From assembly GCA_001683735.1 (NCBI GenBank), contig LUGG01000001.1, positions 1,426,001-1,490,000 of the forward strand: a DNA stretch of 64,000 nt, given 5' to 3'. Positions 11,418-23,383 of the stretch are shown here, in pieces (positions within the stretch are counted from its first letter, which is position 1; every line of letters starts with the position of its first letter). The notes under the pieces were generated by a model. The model made no database searches, was not told the DNA's origin, and was given only the letters and a program-made list of their open reading frames with translations. The position numbers were made by a program, and so were the translations under genes. This stretch comes from Grifola frondosa. Its lineage: Eukaryota > Basidiomycota > Agaricomycetes > Polyporales > Grifolaceae.

Positions 11418-12583
11418 TTGTTTGCTGCAAGAGAGCACCGAAAATAATTGAGTTGCCGTTATACCCCTCGTCTCTCCAGGACAGTCCTTCCTTCCTGTTC
11501 TCACTACTCGTGGGTTTCTGCTCCGGATAATCTACCAATGTTTTTTGGCTGTCGTTCAACACCTTCCCTCGATACTATTTTAGTACTTCTAGCGCTTTCC
11601 TTCCGAGCCGAATGTTCTGTTATGCGTCTTCTTGGGTCGACGACTCCTTCCGCTCTTTTGCACTGCCTAATGTTGCCTGTCAGTCTACGAACATTATATA
11701 GGTTTGGTACATATGCACGATGCACGATGTGATGCACTGAGACTTTGTGGGAAATAGCTGGTACAGTGGTACTGGTGCCGATGGAAGGTCAACATAGAAG
11801 CGACACTGATGGAGGTGGAACGCGTGATGTGATCACATCAAGTTCCCATCGCCGTGGTGGCGTCGGAGAACAGTTGTTGGTTGCAGACGCTGCCATGACG
11901 GTGCTGCAAACGGTGCAGTGTTGAATGGAAGGCAAAGGATGCAATGAGATGGTGGGGATGCGCAGATGACCATGCATGCTCTTGCATGCTATGGAGGGAT
12001 GAGCTCGGACAGAGGAGATAGCCACGCGAGTGGGATGATTTGGACTCCGCCGAATTGGTAGAAGCGGATAGCGCCGCTCGCTGTTGGGAGGATGAGAAGC
12101 ACCGATATTTGAACTTTTGGTGGCTGCACCCCGCTCTCTATACCCTTTTCTCTCTTCCCGCCCTTCCTTCCCCCGACCTGCTCCTCGCCGTAACCGACGC
12201 CTTCGACATCGCCTTCGTCCAGAGCGCGTCGCATAGCTGCATTTGCTATCAATATCTTTTGACCGAGTGCCGAAACAGTCCGTCCCGCGTCCAACATCGG
12301 GCCCATCTGCTCAACCGTACGAGTCTCGGCCATCTCATACGCGTCTCGCTCCAGTCTCTGCTCACATTGTGTGCAGTTTATTCGAGATATCCTCTACAAA
12401 TTGTGCCTTCCATCCTGGAGAACAATACCTTCACCCAGCTTTAACGCTAGACCATAACGGGTTGCCGTTTTGCTGGAACAAGAGAAGATCCCGTTTAGCT
12501 TCAGCGCATGCTGCTTGCTCATACCGTCCCGAGGCACCACGAGTTTGCTCTCCCCTTGACTTCCCCTGCTCTGAACCTTCACT
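11418..12583. other. Long intergenic region between septin and MIT-domain genes
   Basis: About 1.17 kb, probably the septin 3' UTR plus the promoter and leader of the next gene. The longest open frame (11989-12333, minus, 114 codons) begins MAETRTVEQMGPMLDAG but becomes low-complexity and matches no family I recognise, so it is not called as a gene. No tRNA or repeat was seen. Confidence 0.5.
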
Positions 12584-15500
12584 ATGGAGCTTGACTATGA
12601 CACCCGCCCATTGTCTATCGCCCACCAATCACGCAATTGGAACGGTATTTCGAACGGTATCTCCGCCCCTTCAGTAGCTACTACAAGTTTCGTTGCTCGT
12701 CGTCGGTCCACCGCCGTCCATGCACTCCCTCCTGGCCCCCCGCCATCCCAGCCCATCCCAAATCTTCCCGTCCTCACGGCTTCACATTATGGGCCATATG
12801 ACGGCTTACCGGACGCCCCGGACTTCGTCGTCGATCACGATCACTTAGAGCAGCAAAACACTGCGAATCCGTCTTATGCCCGGCCAGCTGCTTCTCCCGG
12901 TCTGGCAGCCGTTGCGGCATTCTCACAAGCCCGATATGCTTCCGCATCAACATTCCATCCATCACCATCTGCCGCTGCCTCCTCATCAACCGACAACTTG
13001 TCCGACTCTCCGCCTCGCTCAATGCTCCGCCCTATTCCTAACAGATCCCCACCCACTCAGAATCTTATCCCAGATCGACTTCTCTTGTCTCCTACGGAAC
13101 CGCGGCCTGTGGAACCCCGTCCGTCATCGCGACGTGCGCTAACGAAAGCATTGGAACTCGCGAGAGAGGCCGTGAGGCTAGACTCGACCAATGATGATCC
13201 ATACGGCGCAGTCATGGCATATGGTAAAAGCGTTGCGCTCCTCAGTGAGGTAATGGAACGAGTGATGAGGGGTGAGGATAGCACGGAGAGTCACAGAAGA
13301 AGAAACGGCAGGCGGAGAAGTGTAGTTGCGCAGGAGGAGGAAGTAAAGCGACTGAAATCAATAGTGAGTTTCGAATCATCAATTCATTCGCCTCCTTGGA
13401 TGTTGAGACGCTGCATAGCATGATACCTATGCAGATCGCATGAATATCCTCAGTGTAATTTACAGTATACCATTACCGTCGCACTCGCCACCCTCGACGT
13501 ATGCTTCGTCGTCCGTCTCTGTATCAAGCGACTCTACGCAGCCATCTTCTCCATCTTCCACCTCTCCCACCTCGGATACATCAGAACCCAGCCGTCTTTC
13601 GCTGGGACCGTCGCCCTACACTTCGGAGACCACAGCGGCAGACGAATTATCAGATGGGGAAGCGGAAGCGGCATTGGGAACTTCTGTGTTCACAAATGGC
13701 ATGCCATTTGGCCGTACACATTCAGCCTCTGCGCCATCTGGATCGGCGTCTCCGGTCCATCCATACGCTTTACAGAGTTCGGGACCCAGTTCGTCTCCCC
13801 CAGCTACACAACTTGCGCACCGTCCCTCTGTGGTACCAGCTTTGCGTGGCCGACCGAGGGCATCGTCGACGCTCCTCCTCCTGCCCCTCCACCAACAACG
13901 TTGCCACCTCCCGCTCCAGCATCAGCCATGATTGAACCCCGGAGCCGGCATCAACTCAGCACCTCCGGGTTACTGATGCTAGCCGATCGCGTGGCAATTC
14001 TGTGGGCCACAAGCGAACAGGGTCTGGTCGTCTCGCAGCACTGCGAGAGGAAGGTGACGACTCGTCGCAGTTGACACCCACTCCTGTCGTAGATGAGACC
14101 GGTCGAACTAGGTCGAGGAGTATCGTTGCCGCTGCGGTTGCTGACATTGCTCGGGACTCACCTCCGCTCCCGCCCATCCCGCCACCGTCCGCCATCGAGC
14201 TGACACCCAGAAGTTCTGCGGTTGCGACAATGATGTCGTCTGAATCCTCCCTCCTCAAAGTCCGGGCCAGTTCACCACTCCACGGCCTCGGGGGAGCTCG
14301 ACACTGCCTGTTCATTCAGAGGCGACGCCGATGCCCAAGCAGCCTCTCATCAATACGTCGACCGCATTGGGCACCATCTCGCAGCGCAGAGTAAAAACGT
14401 CCGCACCTCCATCGACGGACATGCCCTCGCCGACGGATTCGACGATGTCTGCGGCATCCGTGCCCAATATGGGTCGACTGGGCATGTCGACACTGCCAGC
14501 AAGCACCATGAATAGTCTCGGGATGGGCGGGCGCACCCGCGCGTCCTCGCAGCCCGGTCGTCGGCCGTCGATCGTAAGCGCCAACTCCTACCCATTTCCT
14601 GCGCCATCGGGTCAGGGAGCACCCCCGAGCACAAGCGTTCTGCGCAAGGTCTCTGTACCTTCGCGTCTCAACCCTCAAGCACCCCCACAAATCACCGTCA
14701 ACACGGCGATACTGTCGCCTACCTTGTCCGCGGTCTCCACGCCATCGCTAGTGCCCCCGCCGCCTATACCCTACGACAACATACCCACCGCACCGCTGTC
14801 TCCGCTGCCCACGCTGGCGCCAACGGACCCGCTGCGGAAGCCGTACCATATGATGTTCCTCCTACGGCAGACGATGACATCGAAGACGGGCGGATACATC
14901 ACGCGACGGCTGCACGTCCCGCAGGAGGTATGGTCGCAGGGCGGCGCGAAGCTGACGAACATCCCCGAGAAGATTCGCGTGGTCGAGGTGCTGGGCTCTG
15001 CGCTGGAAGACCTGCACATGTGGAGCGTCGAGTACTTTGGCGCGGGGAACGTGAGCAGCGGCATGGCGCTCGGGATCGGGAGCATCGGACGCAAGGAGGG
15101 CGAGGCGTGGGCGGGGAAACTCGAGGAGTTTGTAGGCGTGTGCGACGGCGTCGTGGGCCAGTTTGGAAAAAAGCTCGGTGTGGGCGAGGGGTTCATCACG
15201 AAAAAGAGCAGCGGGGTGAGTATTCGTCGTACGACGCCACATGGTGACGGGCTGACACGCTCGTGTCTTTCTAGGTGACTTCGTGGGGTGGGAGACTTAC
15301 TCGACAGTTCGACAAGATCACCAACGGGAAGAAGTGCGTGTAGTGATATATCATGTGTAAATGCCGTAAAACTGATGTGCGTTTTAGCCTTGATTCTCCG
15401 GCGGCATACGTGCAGGGGCTCTCAAAGCTCTTCCACCAAGCCCAACTTCTCGACGAGCACACGAAGGCCGCCGCGTCACAACCGCTCTCGGCGCTATACG

Positions 15501-15655
15501 CGGCGCTGCCAAGCGACCTACGTCCGGGGATCGAGCTGAAGCTCAGACATTCCTCTGAGTTTTTTGCGAAGGTCGTGCTCACGTTCGTCATCCGCGACAT
15601 GGCGCTTCTCCTCGACAAATACGTAAAGAAGTGCGAGAAGTGGCTCGCAGAATAA
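12584..15655 (+). CDS. MIT-domain protein with conserved C-terminal helical domain, function unknown
   Basis: A Pro/Ser-rich N-terminus of about 190 residues precedes a MIT domain: ALELAREAVRLDSTNDD, then AVMAYGKSVALLSEVMERV, then HDTYADRMNIL after a short intron at about 13362-13415. MIT domains bind ESCRT-III tails or related trafficking factors. A long disordered Ser/Pro region follows. A conserved C-terminal domain starts at about 14826 (KPYHMMFLLRQTM, RRLHVPQEVWSQGGAKL, KIRVVEVLGSALEDL) and ends KKCEKWLAE. This arrangement is common in uncharacterised fungal MIT proteins. The frame slips by one base near 13872, 13945 and 14250. Each slip is at a C or G run and is repaired by one added base, so sequence errors are more likely than introns. 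Confidence 0.8.
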
Positions 15656-16188
15656 CAAGAGCCGCAGCAGTTCCCCCAGTGTAGTTTCGTCGTCGTATCA
15701 TACCATCCCCTGGTGGCGGGATCTAAGTGCAGTTTCAGCGCATTGTAATTTTATGCTTTCAGGATTAGAAGTTCTCGTTCCCTGTTTGATATTTCGTCTT
15801 TCTTGCACCACATATCCCTCACACCCCGTTTCATTTGGATTTCGGAATCGTCGTCAATACAAAGCCCCGCATCTTTACCTCTTTCGCGCCATATTCTTTG
15901 TATAAATTTGGGCTTTTACGGTGCCATATCCTAGCCATGTGTAAGAATCTGTCCCTACATGCCTGCTTCTCAATTGTAAATATCCGCGAGCGGATTCCAG
16001 CACAAAAGCAGCAGACACGTCATCAGTATTCCCAAAGAAATTAACAACAATCGCCAGGTGTACAGACACTAAACTACATCGCTTGCATGGTAAGATGTGA
16101 TCGCCAGATGTCAATCCAGAGTCAATGGCCGGTGTACAGACGGAATGGGGGATAACTTAGTGATACAGTGTCGTCAGGCAAAGATGAC
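15656..16188. other. Intergenic, between convergent genes
   Basis: About 530 bases between the stop of the MIT-domain gene and the stop of the minus-strand Ies1-type gene. Presumably two 3' UTRs. Short open frames only; nothing recognised. Confidence 0.5.
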
Positions 16189-18415
16189 TCAATGCATGCC
16201 GTCAAATGAGGAAGCGAAGGGAGTGAAAATAGAGCGAGGCAGCCGCTCGGGCTCAGGCGTGGGTTCCTTGCCGCGCAGCCTGTTCATGATGCGCAGGCGC
16301 AGCACTGTGCACCGGCTTCAGTGAGACCAAACAGAACCCGAGCAGAACGAAGCACACGAACCATAATCCATGCGGGTGTTCTCGTCGGCATATTCCTCCT
16401 CGTCGGAGTCAACGAGCGGATCCGTCGTCATCACGACATGCCAGGCCTCTGCGAACGTTCCCGCGAAATCAGTCTTCGACCATGCGCAGCACGATCAGAT
16501 TTAATTATGTGGACTCACGTTCGAGCATCGAGCGCCGGGGCGCCGGGGGCGGCACGGTGTACCTCGGAATGGAATACGAATGCCGGACATACGGTGCGGG
16601 CACGTATGGCGGCGGGAGATACGGCGCGTGGGCGTGCGAGAGCGGGTGGCGCGTGAAGGGGCCCCGCTGCTCGCGCTGTTTCTGCATGCGCGTGCGCGTT
16701 GGCTTTCCGTTGCTGGGTTGTTGCGAAAAGGATGGGGTTATCGGCCGGAGAGGGTACGGGTCCGCGGATGCACGAGGGTGCGCGAAAGCCGGCATGTCGC
16801 GGTAAGTGTGTGGAGAGTGCGGAGGCGAGTATGGTGGCTCTCTGTCTGACATTGGGGGCATGATGAATGGTGCTGGAGAGATCCGTGGTTGCGGAGTACG
16901 TGCTGTGAAGGGTTCAGAAAGGCTGAATCCGACGTTGTGAATAGAACACATACTTCCTAACGATAGCTCGTCCATGGCTGTCAGTGGGAGAGACTGTTGG
17001 CTTTCTGCCGGAGATTCATCCCTCCCAATGCTAGCAGTATCAACTAATTTCTTGGCCCTACCCTTGCCTCTAGCACCCTTGGCCTTCGGCTTCGGTTTCT
17101 CCCTTCCGAACTCTCTGGCACGCTCTTCCTCCTGCAGCTTGCTCTCGACAAAGAGCTGTCTCTGATGAGTCATCCTGACGCCCCAGTCGATCTCTTCTTG
17201 TGAATCAATATTCTCTTGAGCAGCTTCTTCCGCAGTAAGCGTGACCAACGCCGGAATTTTCCCGGGGTTCTGGTCCGCATGCTCATCGGAGAAGGGATTC
17301 GGTGACGGCGCCTCCAGGTAGTGGTAACATAGCCAGAGGAAGGCGCGAGCTCTTGAAGCAGACGATATGTGGACAGGGGTGAAGAAGTCGACAACGTCCA
17401 CACCCGCATTCGGTTCGAAGTGGGCAGCCGATATTGGCTGTAGGTATGACTCTCAGTCTTTCGGTCAACAAAGGGAAGAAAATATACGTACCCCTGCGTG
17501 GCTGGCAAGTATGAATATCAGGTTTACAACCGTCGTTGGTGGAACCTCGCCAGACCGCTGGATAGACTGGGTATGAATGATATTGATCAAACAATAATCA
17601 GATGATTTACCGATCGAGATAGTACGTCGGTCGGTGTCGAAACCGTGCCCTGAGACTCATTCTCGAGGAAACAAGATTTCAGTATGTTCTTGATCCGAGG
17701 AGCATCCTGAAGGTTCCCGTCCGTCTTCTGTAGAGGCGGGACAGGGTGATATGTCCTAAGGGAGGTTCGCATCTCCGGAAAGACTGAAAACAGCGATAAC
17801 TCATCAGCTGCCATTCTAACCATAATGTGCCGGCTTGCTATCGAGTACAGTGTCCATATAACTAATACTGCTATACCCAATGGCAAGCCGGTATAGAATC
17901 AGATGTTGAATGACTGTATACACTCACAAGCCATAGTTGTATTAATGCGTCCAACATTTGAGAGCAGCGATATCTTCCCAAATTCGTCCCCAAACTCGCG
18001 CAACTCAACCATCTTCTCCTTCGCTGCTTTAGAGCAGCGTGGAGAGTGGATCAACGCATTAACGTACAGGTCCGAAAGGTGACCTTTGTGTGTGCAGGGT
18101 CACCACGCACAGTGGTATATGGGTCAGTGAATACAGTTTGAGTGTTGCTGAAAATATGATGAGGAGGTCATATTGCAAGTCCACGCGAGTAAGCGGCTCG
18201 CCGTCATAGCGTTTCACGGCAAGCGCCCTTCTGTGCGCTGGATGAGGGCTACGTACGTAACGGTAAGTTGGCTGCGGTAGAGTCAGAGAGATAGAAGCAT
18301 ACTGTGGCGTTGCATTCCGCATTTGAGAGAGTTGTGGGGCAGGCGCTATCTGGGGCTTGAGCTTGAAAGGTGAGTGGAAGGAGTACGGTGAGTCGCGCAA
18401 CGTTGCGTCTGCCAC
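16189..18415 (-). CDS. ies1: INO80 complex subunit Ies1-type protein, copy A
   Basis: Reading leftwards: GEPLTRVDLQYDLL, NALIHSPRCSK, KISLLSNVGRINTTMA, intron, FPEMRTSLRTYHPVP, LQKTDGNLQDAPRIKN, TTVVNLIFILASHAG, then VHISSASRARAFLWL. A long Pro/Arg-rich linker of about 170 residues follows, then after another intron AWHVVMTTDPLVDSDEEE and RLRGKEPTPEPE, ending at TGA (complement of 16189-16191). This is the conserved core of fungal Ies1, a non-catalytic INO80 subunit. It is a diverged paralogue of the gene at 35310-37237. Intron positions after NTTMA and before AWHVV match in phase. The frame slips near 18160 and 18072; one added C and one added G restore HHIF and FRDLYVNAL. No ATG exists at the upstream end: the first in-frame ATG is at 18322, so the start is uncertain. 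Confidence 0.8.
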
Positions 18416-18765
18416 ATTTAGTACGGCAGTGCCCGATCCAATCTCATAGCCTGCAGGCGACGGCGATCCTGATTACCTTCGAATTCTTTCTCCCCATTTC
18501 AGCCCAGATCCCCCTAGTATCCACCTCTTCCATAAAGACGCCAGATGCTTGAGAAAATGTTGGAGCCGTGACATGGTCGGCATAGTTGAAGCTGAATCCA
18601 AGCCTCGTGCAGCCCAGACTGGATCCACAAGTACTATGTCATTCATGTGCAAGTCCCTATTAATTTGTTCAAGTGCTTGCAGCTGACCCTCCACGCCCCT
18701 CTTAAGAGAGCGTTCATCTCACGCTGTCGAAAGTTCGAAAGCTTGTCTCTTCCTTGCTGCACAGC
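18416..18765. promoter_or_regulatory. Divergent region between Ies1 copy A and the erythromycin-esterase-like gene
   Basis: About 350 bases between two divergently oriented genes. It probably carries both promoters. The 73-codon minus-strand frame inside has no recognised product. Confidence 0.4.
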
Positions 18766-20717
18766 ATGCCAGCCGAGTCTCTCAAAGAAAAGGCGCTGTT
18801 TGGAAGCTACACCCATCCGCTGTCTCTGATTGGGCACTCCTATGATCCCTTGCTTTCCGCCATTGGTGCAGTATTCAGTTCCTGTGAATTAATGTGCGCT
18901 ATGCAGTGCTCATATTGCGATAGGAGACGCGCAGGTCGTCCTCATTGGCGATGGGTCCCATGGGACGTACGAGTTCTATGCGCACCGCGCAAACTTGACC
19001 AAGCGCCTCATTGAGGAGAAGGGGTTCACTGCAGTGGCCGTCGAAGCGGATTGGCCAGATGCATTTCGTGTCAACAGGTAACGACATATTCTGAGACGTT
19101 ATCATCAGGGGCTGATGCTGTCATTGTCGTGAAGATACATCCATGGCGGCGCACTCAAAAATGGTCATGTCAAGTCAGCTCGAGATTCGCTGGCGGACTT
19201 TGAGAGGTGAAGCGAGAGCAAGCTGTTTATATGTTGATGCCTAACGCTATATGCAGATTCCCAAAGTGGATGTGGAAGAATGAAGTCATGCCTGCTTTTA
19301 TTGAATACATGAAACGTTACAACGACAGTGTCATGCGGGACACTCAAGATCCTTCCAAGAAAGTATCTTTCTATGGGATGGACTTGTACTCGTTGCATAG
19401 ATCCGCAGATGAGGTCCTGAAGTATATTGAGAGGGTTGACCCTGAAGGCGCCAAGACCGCGCGCAAGAAGTAGGTTTCCTCGCATGCATATATTGGGAAT
19501 TCAATTGACCCGATCCCTCCAGATATAATTGTTTTGAGCGATTCGGCGAGGACACCCTTCGATATGCATACGAAACTCAATTCGGGCTTGCAAAGGTAAA
19601 AATCGCGGCGCTCCGCTCCCCATCCGTATTTATATATTTCTTGTCAGGATTGTCACAAGGAGGTTCTTTTTAACCTCAAAAACCTACTCATCAATCATCG
19701 TAAATATATTGAAGACCAAATGCCTGTGAACCACGATCATTCCGGCCATCCCGCAGAGGAACAGTTCATGGCAGAGATGAATGCGCTTGTCGTCAGAGAT
19801 GCGGAAGAGTACTACCGAACAATGCTCACAGAAGACGTGCTCAGCTGGAACATCCGGTGCGGCTTTTGCACATTATACCGCCTCAGAGTGAAAAATGACA
19901 GTATGCTGCAGAGACGACCACTTTGCACGCGCGCTCGCCAACATTGCAGACTATCTTGGCACCTCCAAATCCAACGGAGACCGAAACCGAGCGAAAATCG
20001 TAGTCTGGGCTCATAACTCGCATGTTGGAGACGCAAAAGCGACTGATATGGGAAGGAGGCGAGGTATTTGGCTCGATCCTTTTTATTTTTCACGTCTCTG
20101 AGACATTTTACTCAATCCGTTAGGTGAGATTAACGTCGGGCAACGGTGTCGAGAGATGTTTGGTGTAAACAACGTTTTCAATATCGGCTTCCTCACCAAC
20201 AGGGGCACAGGTTTGTCCACTACGTCTTTTGCACGTTGCAAAGTTTGCTTATCCTTCTTAGTCACCGCTGCCTACAACTGGGATGATCCGCCTCACCTAC
20301 ACAGGATGAATCCGCCTATTGACAGATCTATCGAGTCTGTCTTCGACGAATGGGCTACGGAGGATTGCTTCGTCATCACACACAAGATTGTCACGGCTTC
20401 CGATGGTAAAACGAAGAAAGTCAAGGTGTCTGAAGAACTATCAGAGTAAGCTTTCCAAGTAGCCTTCATTCTTGTCTTGCAGGCAGTAACGAAGCCACAG
20501 TTTCCTCAATCGGCCGCGTTACCAGCGGTTCATCGGCGTGATCTACAAGCGCACTACAGAAATACCGTCGCATTATTCAAAGTGCAGCGTTGCGGATCAG
20601 TTTGATGCAGTTGCACATGTCAGGGAATCCAGAGGGATCCAACCACTCGAGCATGAAGATACATGGAAGGGATTGATTAAAGGAGAAATCGACGAGACAT
20701 TCCCCTTCGGTGAGTGA
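18766..20717 (+). CDS. Erythromycin esterase-family hydrolase (fungal)
   Basis: First ATG in frame is 18766 ([18 protein letters not shown]). Short introns then link YDPLLSAIG to [91 protein letters not shown] and [17 protein letters not shown], ending FPFGE-stop. These are the landmarks of the erythromycin esterase family (Pfam PF05139): the SHGT histidine, the EADWP glutamate and the WAHNSHV histidine. In bacterial Ere proteins the residue before the ASHG/ATHG turn is Glu; here it is Asp (GDGSHG). Bacterial members open macrolide rings, but most homologues have unknown substrates, and a macrolide role here should not be assumed. No frame problem was found in about eight exons. Confidence 0.85.
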
Positions 20718-21182
20718 TTCAGACGAGAAGGTTAGCTTGAGGAAGATATTGGATCATGGTGCATTTGAGCCTTTACTAGCATATGTATCTTCAGTCGATG
20801 ATTGAGGAAATCATACAGTTTCATACTGTACAATCCTGAGACAGGCTGAACCTCGTGGGCGGTTACACGAACGTGACACGTCGCGATCGGAGACGCGTCG
20901 ATAACGCGTCGCTAGTGGATGAATGTGGCTGATCATCAACTACTCTTTGCGCATGCTCATTGGTCGTCTTCACGGCGATGCTGTACCACCACAGCCAACC
21001 GCATGTGCTCGATGTTCCATGTCGACGGGAGCGCCTCATGCGGATCCGATGATTATATCTCAATAAACAAAACGTGAGCACCATCATCCGAGCTGTCGTA
21101 TCCTTGGTTCGTACCATTACCCCTTCTTTTTCTGAGCTCCCCCTCCCCCGCGGGGTGCTGGGCATCCCGCTGGTTTATTTCA
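20718..21182. other. Intergenic region upstream of the membrane-protein gene
   Basis: About 465 bases holding the 3' UTR of the esterase-like gene and the promoter of the next. A 100-codon minus-strand frame at 20863-21165 has no recognisable content. Confidence 0.4.
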
Positions 21183-22953
21183 ATGACATTCGTTAAATTC
21201 ATCATTGTCTCATTAATCTTCTGTGTATTTCATTTCATTCTACATTCTCAAGCCGCAGGCGTGCAGAGGAATATTACCATTAACCTCGACGACCCCTCCG
21301 TAGAATTCTCCGCAGGATGGCGCGTCGCCCAATTCCAGAGCACGGGGACGATTTTGCATTTGCGAATGGAGAGGACGATGAGGTGGTGGCTACATTACCT
21401 GGTACGTAACATGTACTTGGCTTCTGGCAACTATCTGACTGCTTGTTAGCGAATGCGACCGCTGTGTTCTATCAAGGATTCAGGGTTTCCGGCGGTGCTT
21501 TGTATTTGGCTTGCTTAAATTGTATTGCGGGTGGTGAGCAAAGGTTTCTAGAGGTGGATGCTCACGACCCGACTGATAATGGCACTCAACCACCGGTGCG
21601 TCCGCTTCTTCAGCGACATATCCTCTATTGGCTAATATTTGCGCAGACTGTTCTATTCTCGTTTACTGGGCTTGATCCTACCGTCGCTCACGACTTGAGC
21701 GTGTTCAATCTCGAAGATGACAGGTTCGATCATACCAGTCAGATTACATTTGACGCGTTGGTGGTCACTGTGCTGGGTGAGTCCTGCATTTACTATACGT
21801 TGTCTTGTAAGGATATCCTACGTAGCACCTCAGATGACCCCAATGCCCCAACGTCCCGGGAGGACTGGCACCGTCGTAACATCTACATCTTCCATTAGTA
21901 TGTCATCTTGGCAGTGCAAGTCAGATTCTTGGTTTGACTGATGATATTCCCAGGTACAGCTATTCACTCCGTTCCGACTGCGACTGCGACCCAAGACCCG
22001 TCCTCCACAGGCACAGCAAGTGGGTCAGCATCTCAAAGTACAGCAACCACGCCTTCAAGTGGCGTTTCACAGTCTAGTACGTCGAGGATGAGCCCCTTGA
22101 CTACGTCCACTTCCCCTACATCGTCGACATCAAGACAGTCCCCATCAGTGACATCATCAAGTCAGACGCCACAGACCGCCACTACCAGCAACCCACCGCC
22201 GCAAACGTCTACTTCCCCAACTGTAACAACGACATCACTAGGACCATCTACAAGCATCTCGTCGGAAAATTCCACTTCTGGAGGTGCAACAAGCGCATCG
22301 CCCGACTCTAGTAGCACCGGCCCCGCGAACACATCTTCCGCAGCATCGAACGGGGGCAAAAGGACTGCCAGTCTTTCTACAACCGTCATTGCCGTCGTCG
22401 CCGTCGTCTCCGCTGTCGGTGTTCTCTTGCTGCTACTCGGAGTCATCTTCGCAATGCGCCGGGCGCGCCGGAGGCAGATGCAGGTTGACGTCGAGGGCAG
22501 TGCGGCGCTGATGCGCGGATTGACCCCCAGTCCGATCCAGAATATCTCCGGCCCTCTGGACATTGCGCCTGTCCGTCCGCGCAATCCCTTCGAGGACCAA
22601 GTCCAGCCAACGGTGCACATCGACACTCCAGGCAGCCATCTTACCCCACCCCCACACCCAAGAGTCCGCGTGAGTGTTCGTCGATTGGATGTGTTAAATT
22701 GTGTTCATGGCTGCACCTTAGCCCCCCCTATACCGCCGAAGAGCCCGCTAAGGGCAGCGAACTTCAACAAGACCTCAGCATGGCTCACAAGGGTTCCAAG
22801 GACTGCAACTCCGTGAATTCTCGTGGTCCACCTCGTTTACCACCCTGCTGCGTAACATGCTTTGAATGTCATTCACATGACATTTCTGTTTCGTTGTTGT
22901 CGCTTCGTAGCTTCCGTCTTGGACGTTCTGATACGAGCTTGCTCGGACAGTAG
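21183..22953 (+). CDS. Ser/Thr-rich single-pass plasma-membrane protein, function unknown
   Basis: Starts MTFVKFIIVSLIFCVFHFIL, a signal peptide. A small extracellular beta-rich region follows (ITINLDDPSVEFSAGW, AVFYQGFRVSGGALYLAC), then about 130 residues almost entirely Ser/Thr/Pro, expected to be heavily O-glycosylated. A transmembrane helix comes next (VIAVVAVVSAVGVLLLLLG) with a basic stop-transfer RRARRRQ, and a cytoplasmic tail with NPFEDQ. This architecture is common in basidiomycetes and resembles wall-sensor or Axl2-like proteins, but no function is known. A 52-nt intron at 22670-22721 changes the end: spliced, the tail reads PPYTAEEPAKGSELQQDL and stops at 22953; unspliced, it stops at 22816. 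One G seems missing near 21347, since the family-like frame FANGEDDEVVATLP starts there. Confidence 0.7.
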
Positions 22954-23383
22954 AACATGCCTCAGTTGACTTACCATACTAAAACCGAATAAATGCGTAT
23001 GTTCCTACCAGTCCAGTCGCATTGTGCGAATCCATGTTATAATGTCCGAGGCCTTTGTGCGAGACTGATAAATGTATTTTCTGCGGATGACGATTGTACA
23101 TGAAAATCATCAGAAATATTTCTCCACAAATGATACAGGATTAAGAATGAATGGTATAGAATCCAGTACGATTATTCAATATAAAATTGTGGAATAATGT
23201 TATCGCAGGTAAAGAAAATGTGTGGATATGACGATGTGTATGGCGATGTAAAGGATACAATGGCTGAAACATGTAAACAGAAAGAGTGAATATGAAGACG
23301 AAGGGATATATGCAACAAATGGTATATAATCCAACAGCCACGAAAGAATAGCAATATGTGGATCCGATAGAAACAAGAAATTC
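22954..23383. other. AT-rich intergenic region between convergent genes
   Basis: About 430 bases, noticeably A/T-rich, between two stop codons that face each other. It is likely two 3' UTRs. The minus-strand frames here are cysteine- and histidine-rich artefacts of AT-rich DNA. Confidence 0.5.

Noticed and set aside
11989..12333. 114-codon minus-strand open frame starting MAETRTVEQM
   Set aside because: It resembles no family, becomes low-complexity and lies in a likely promoter/UTR region. No splice or conservation evidence.
13860..14330. Unusual short introns in the MIT-domain gene
   Set aside because: No canonical donor/acceptor pairs give a clean join, while single added bases at C/G runs restore the frame each time. 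Sequence slips are simpler.
12595..14690. Several long antisense frames opposite the MIT-domain gene
   Set aside because: They are mirror frames of a GC-rich, Pro/Ser-rich coding region on the plus strand and show no family signature.
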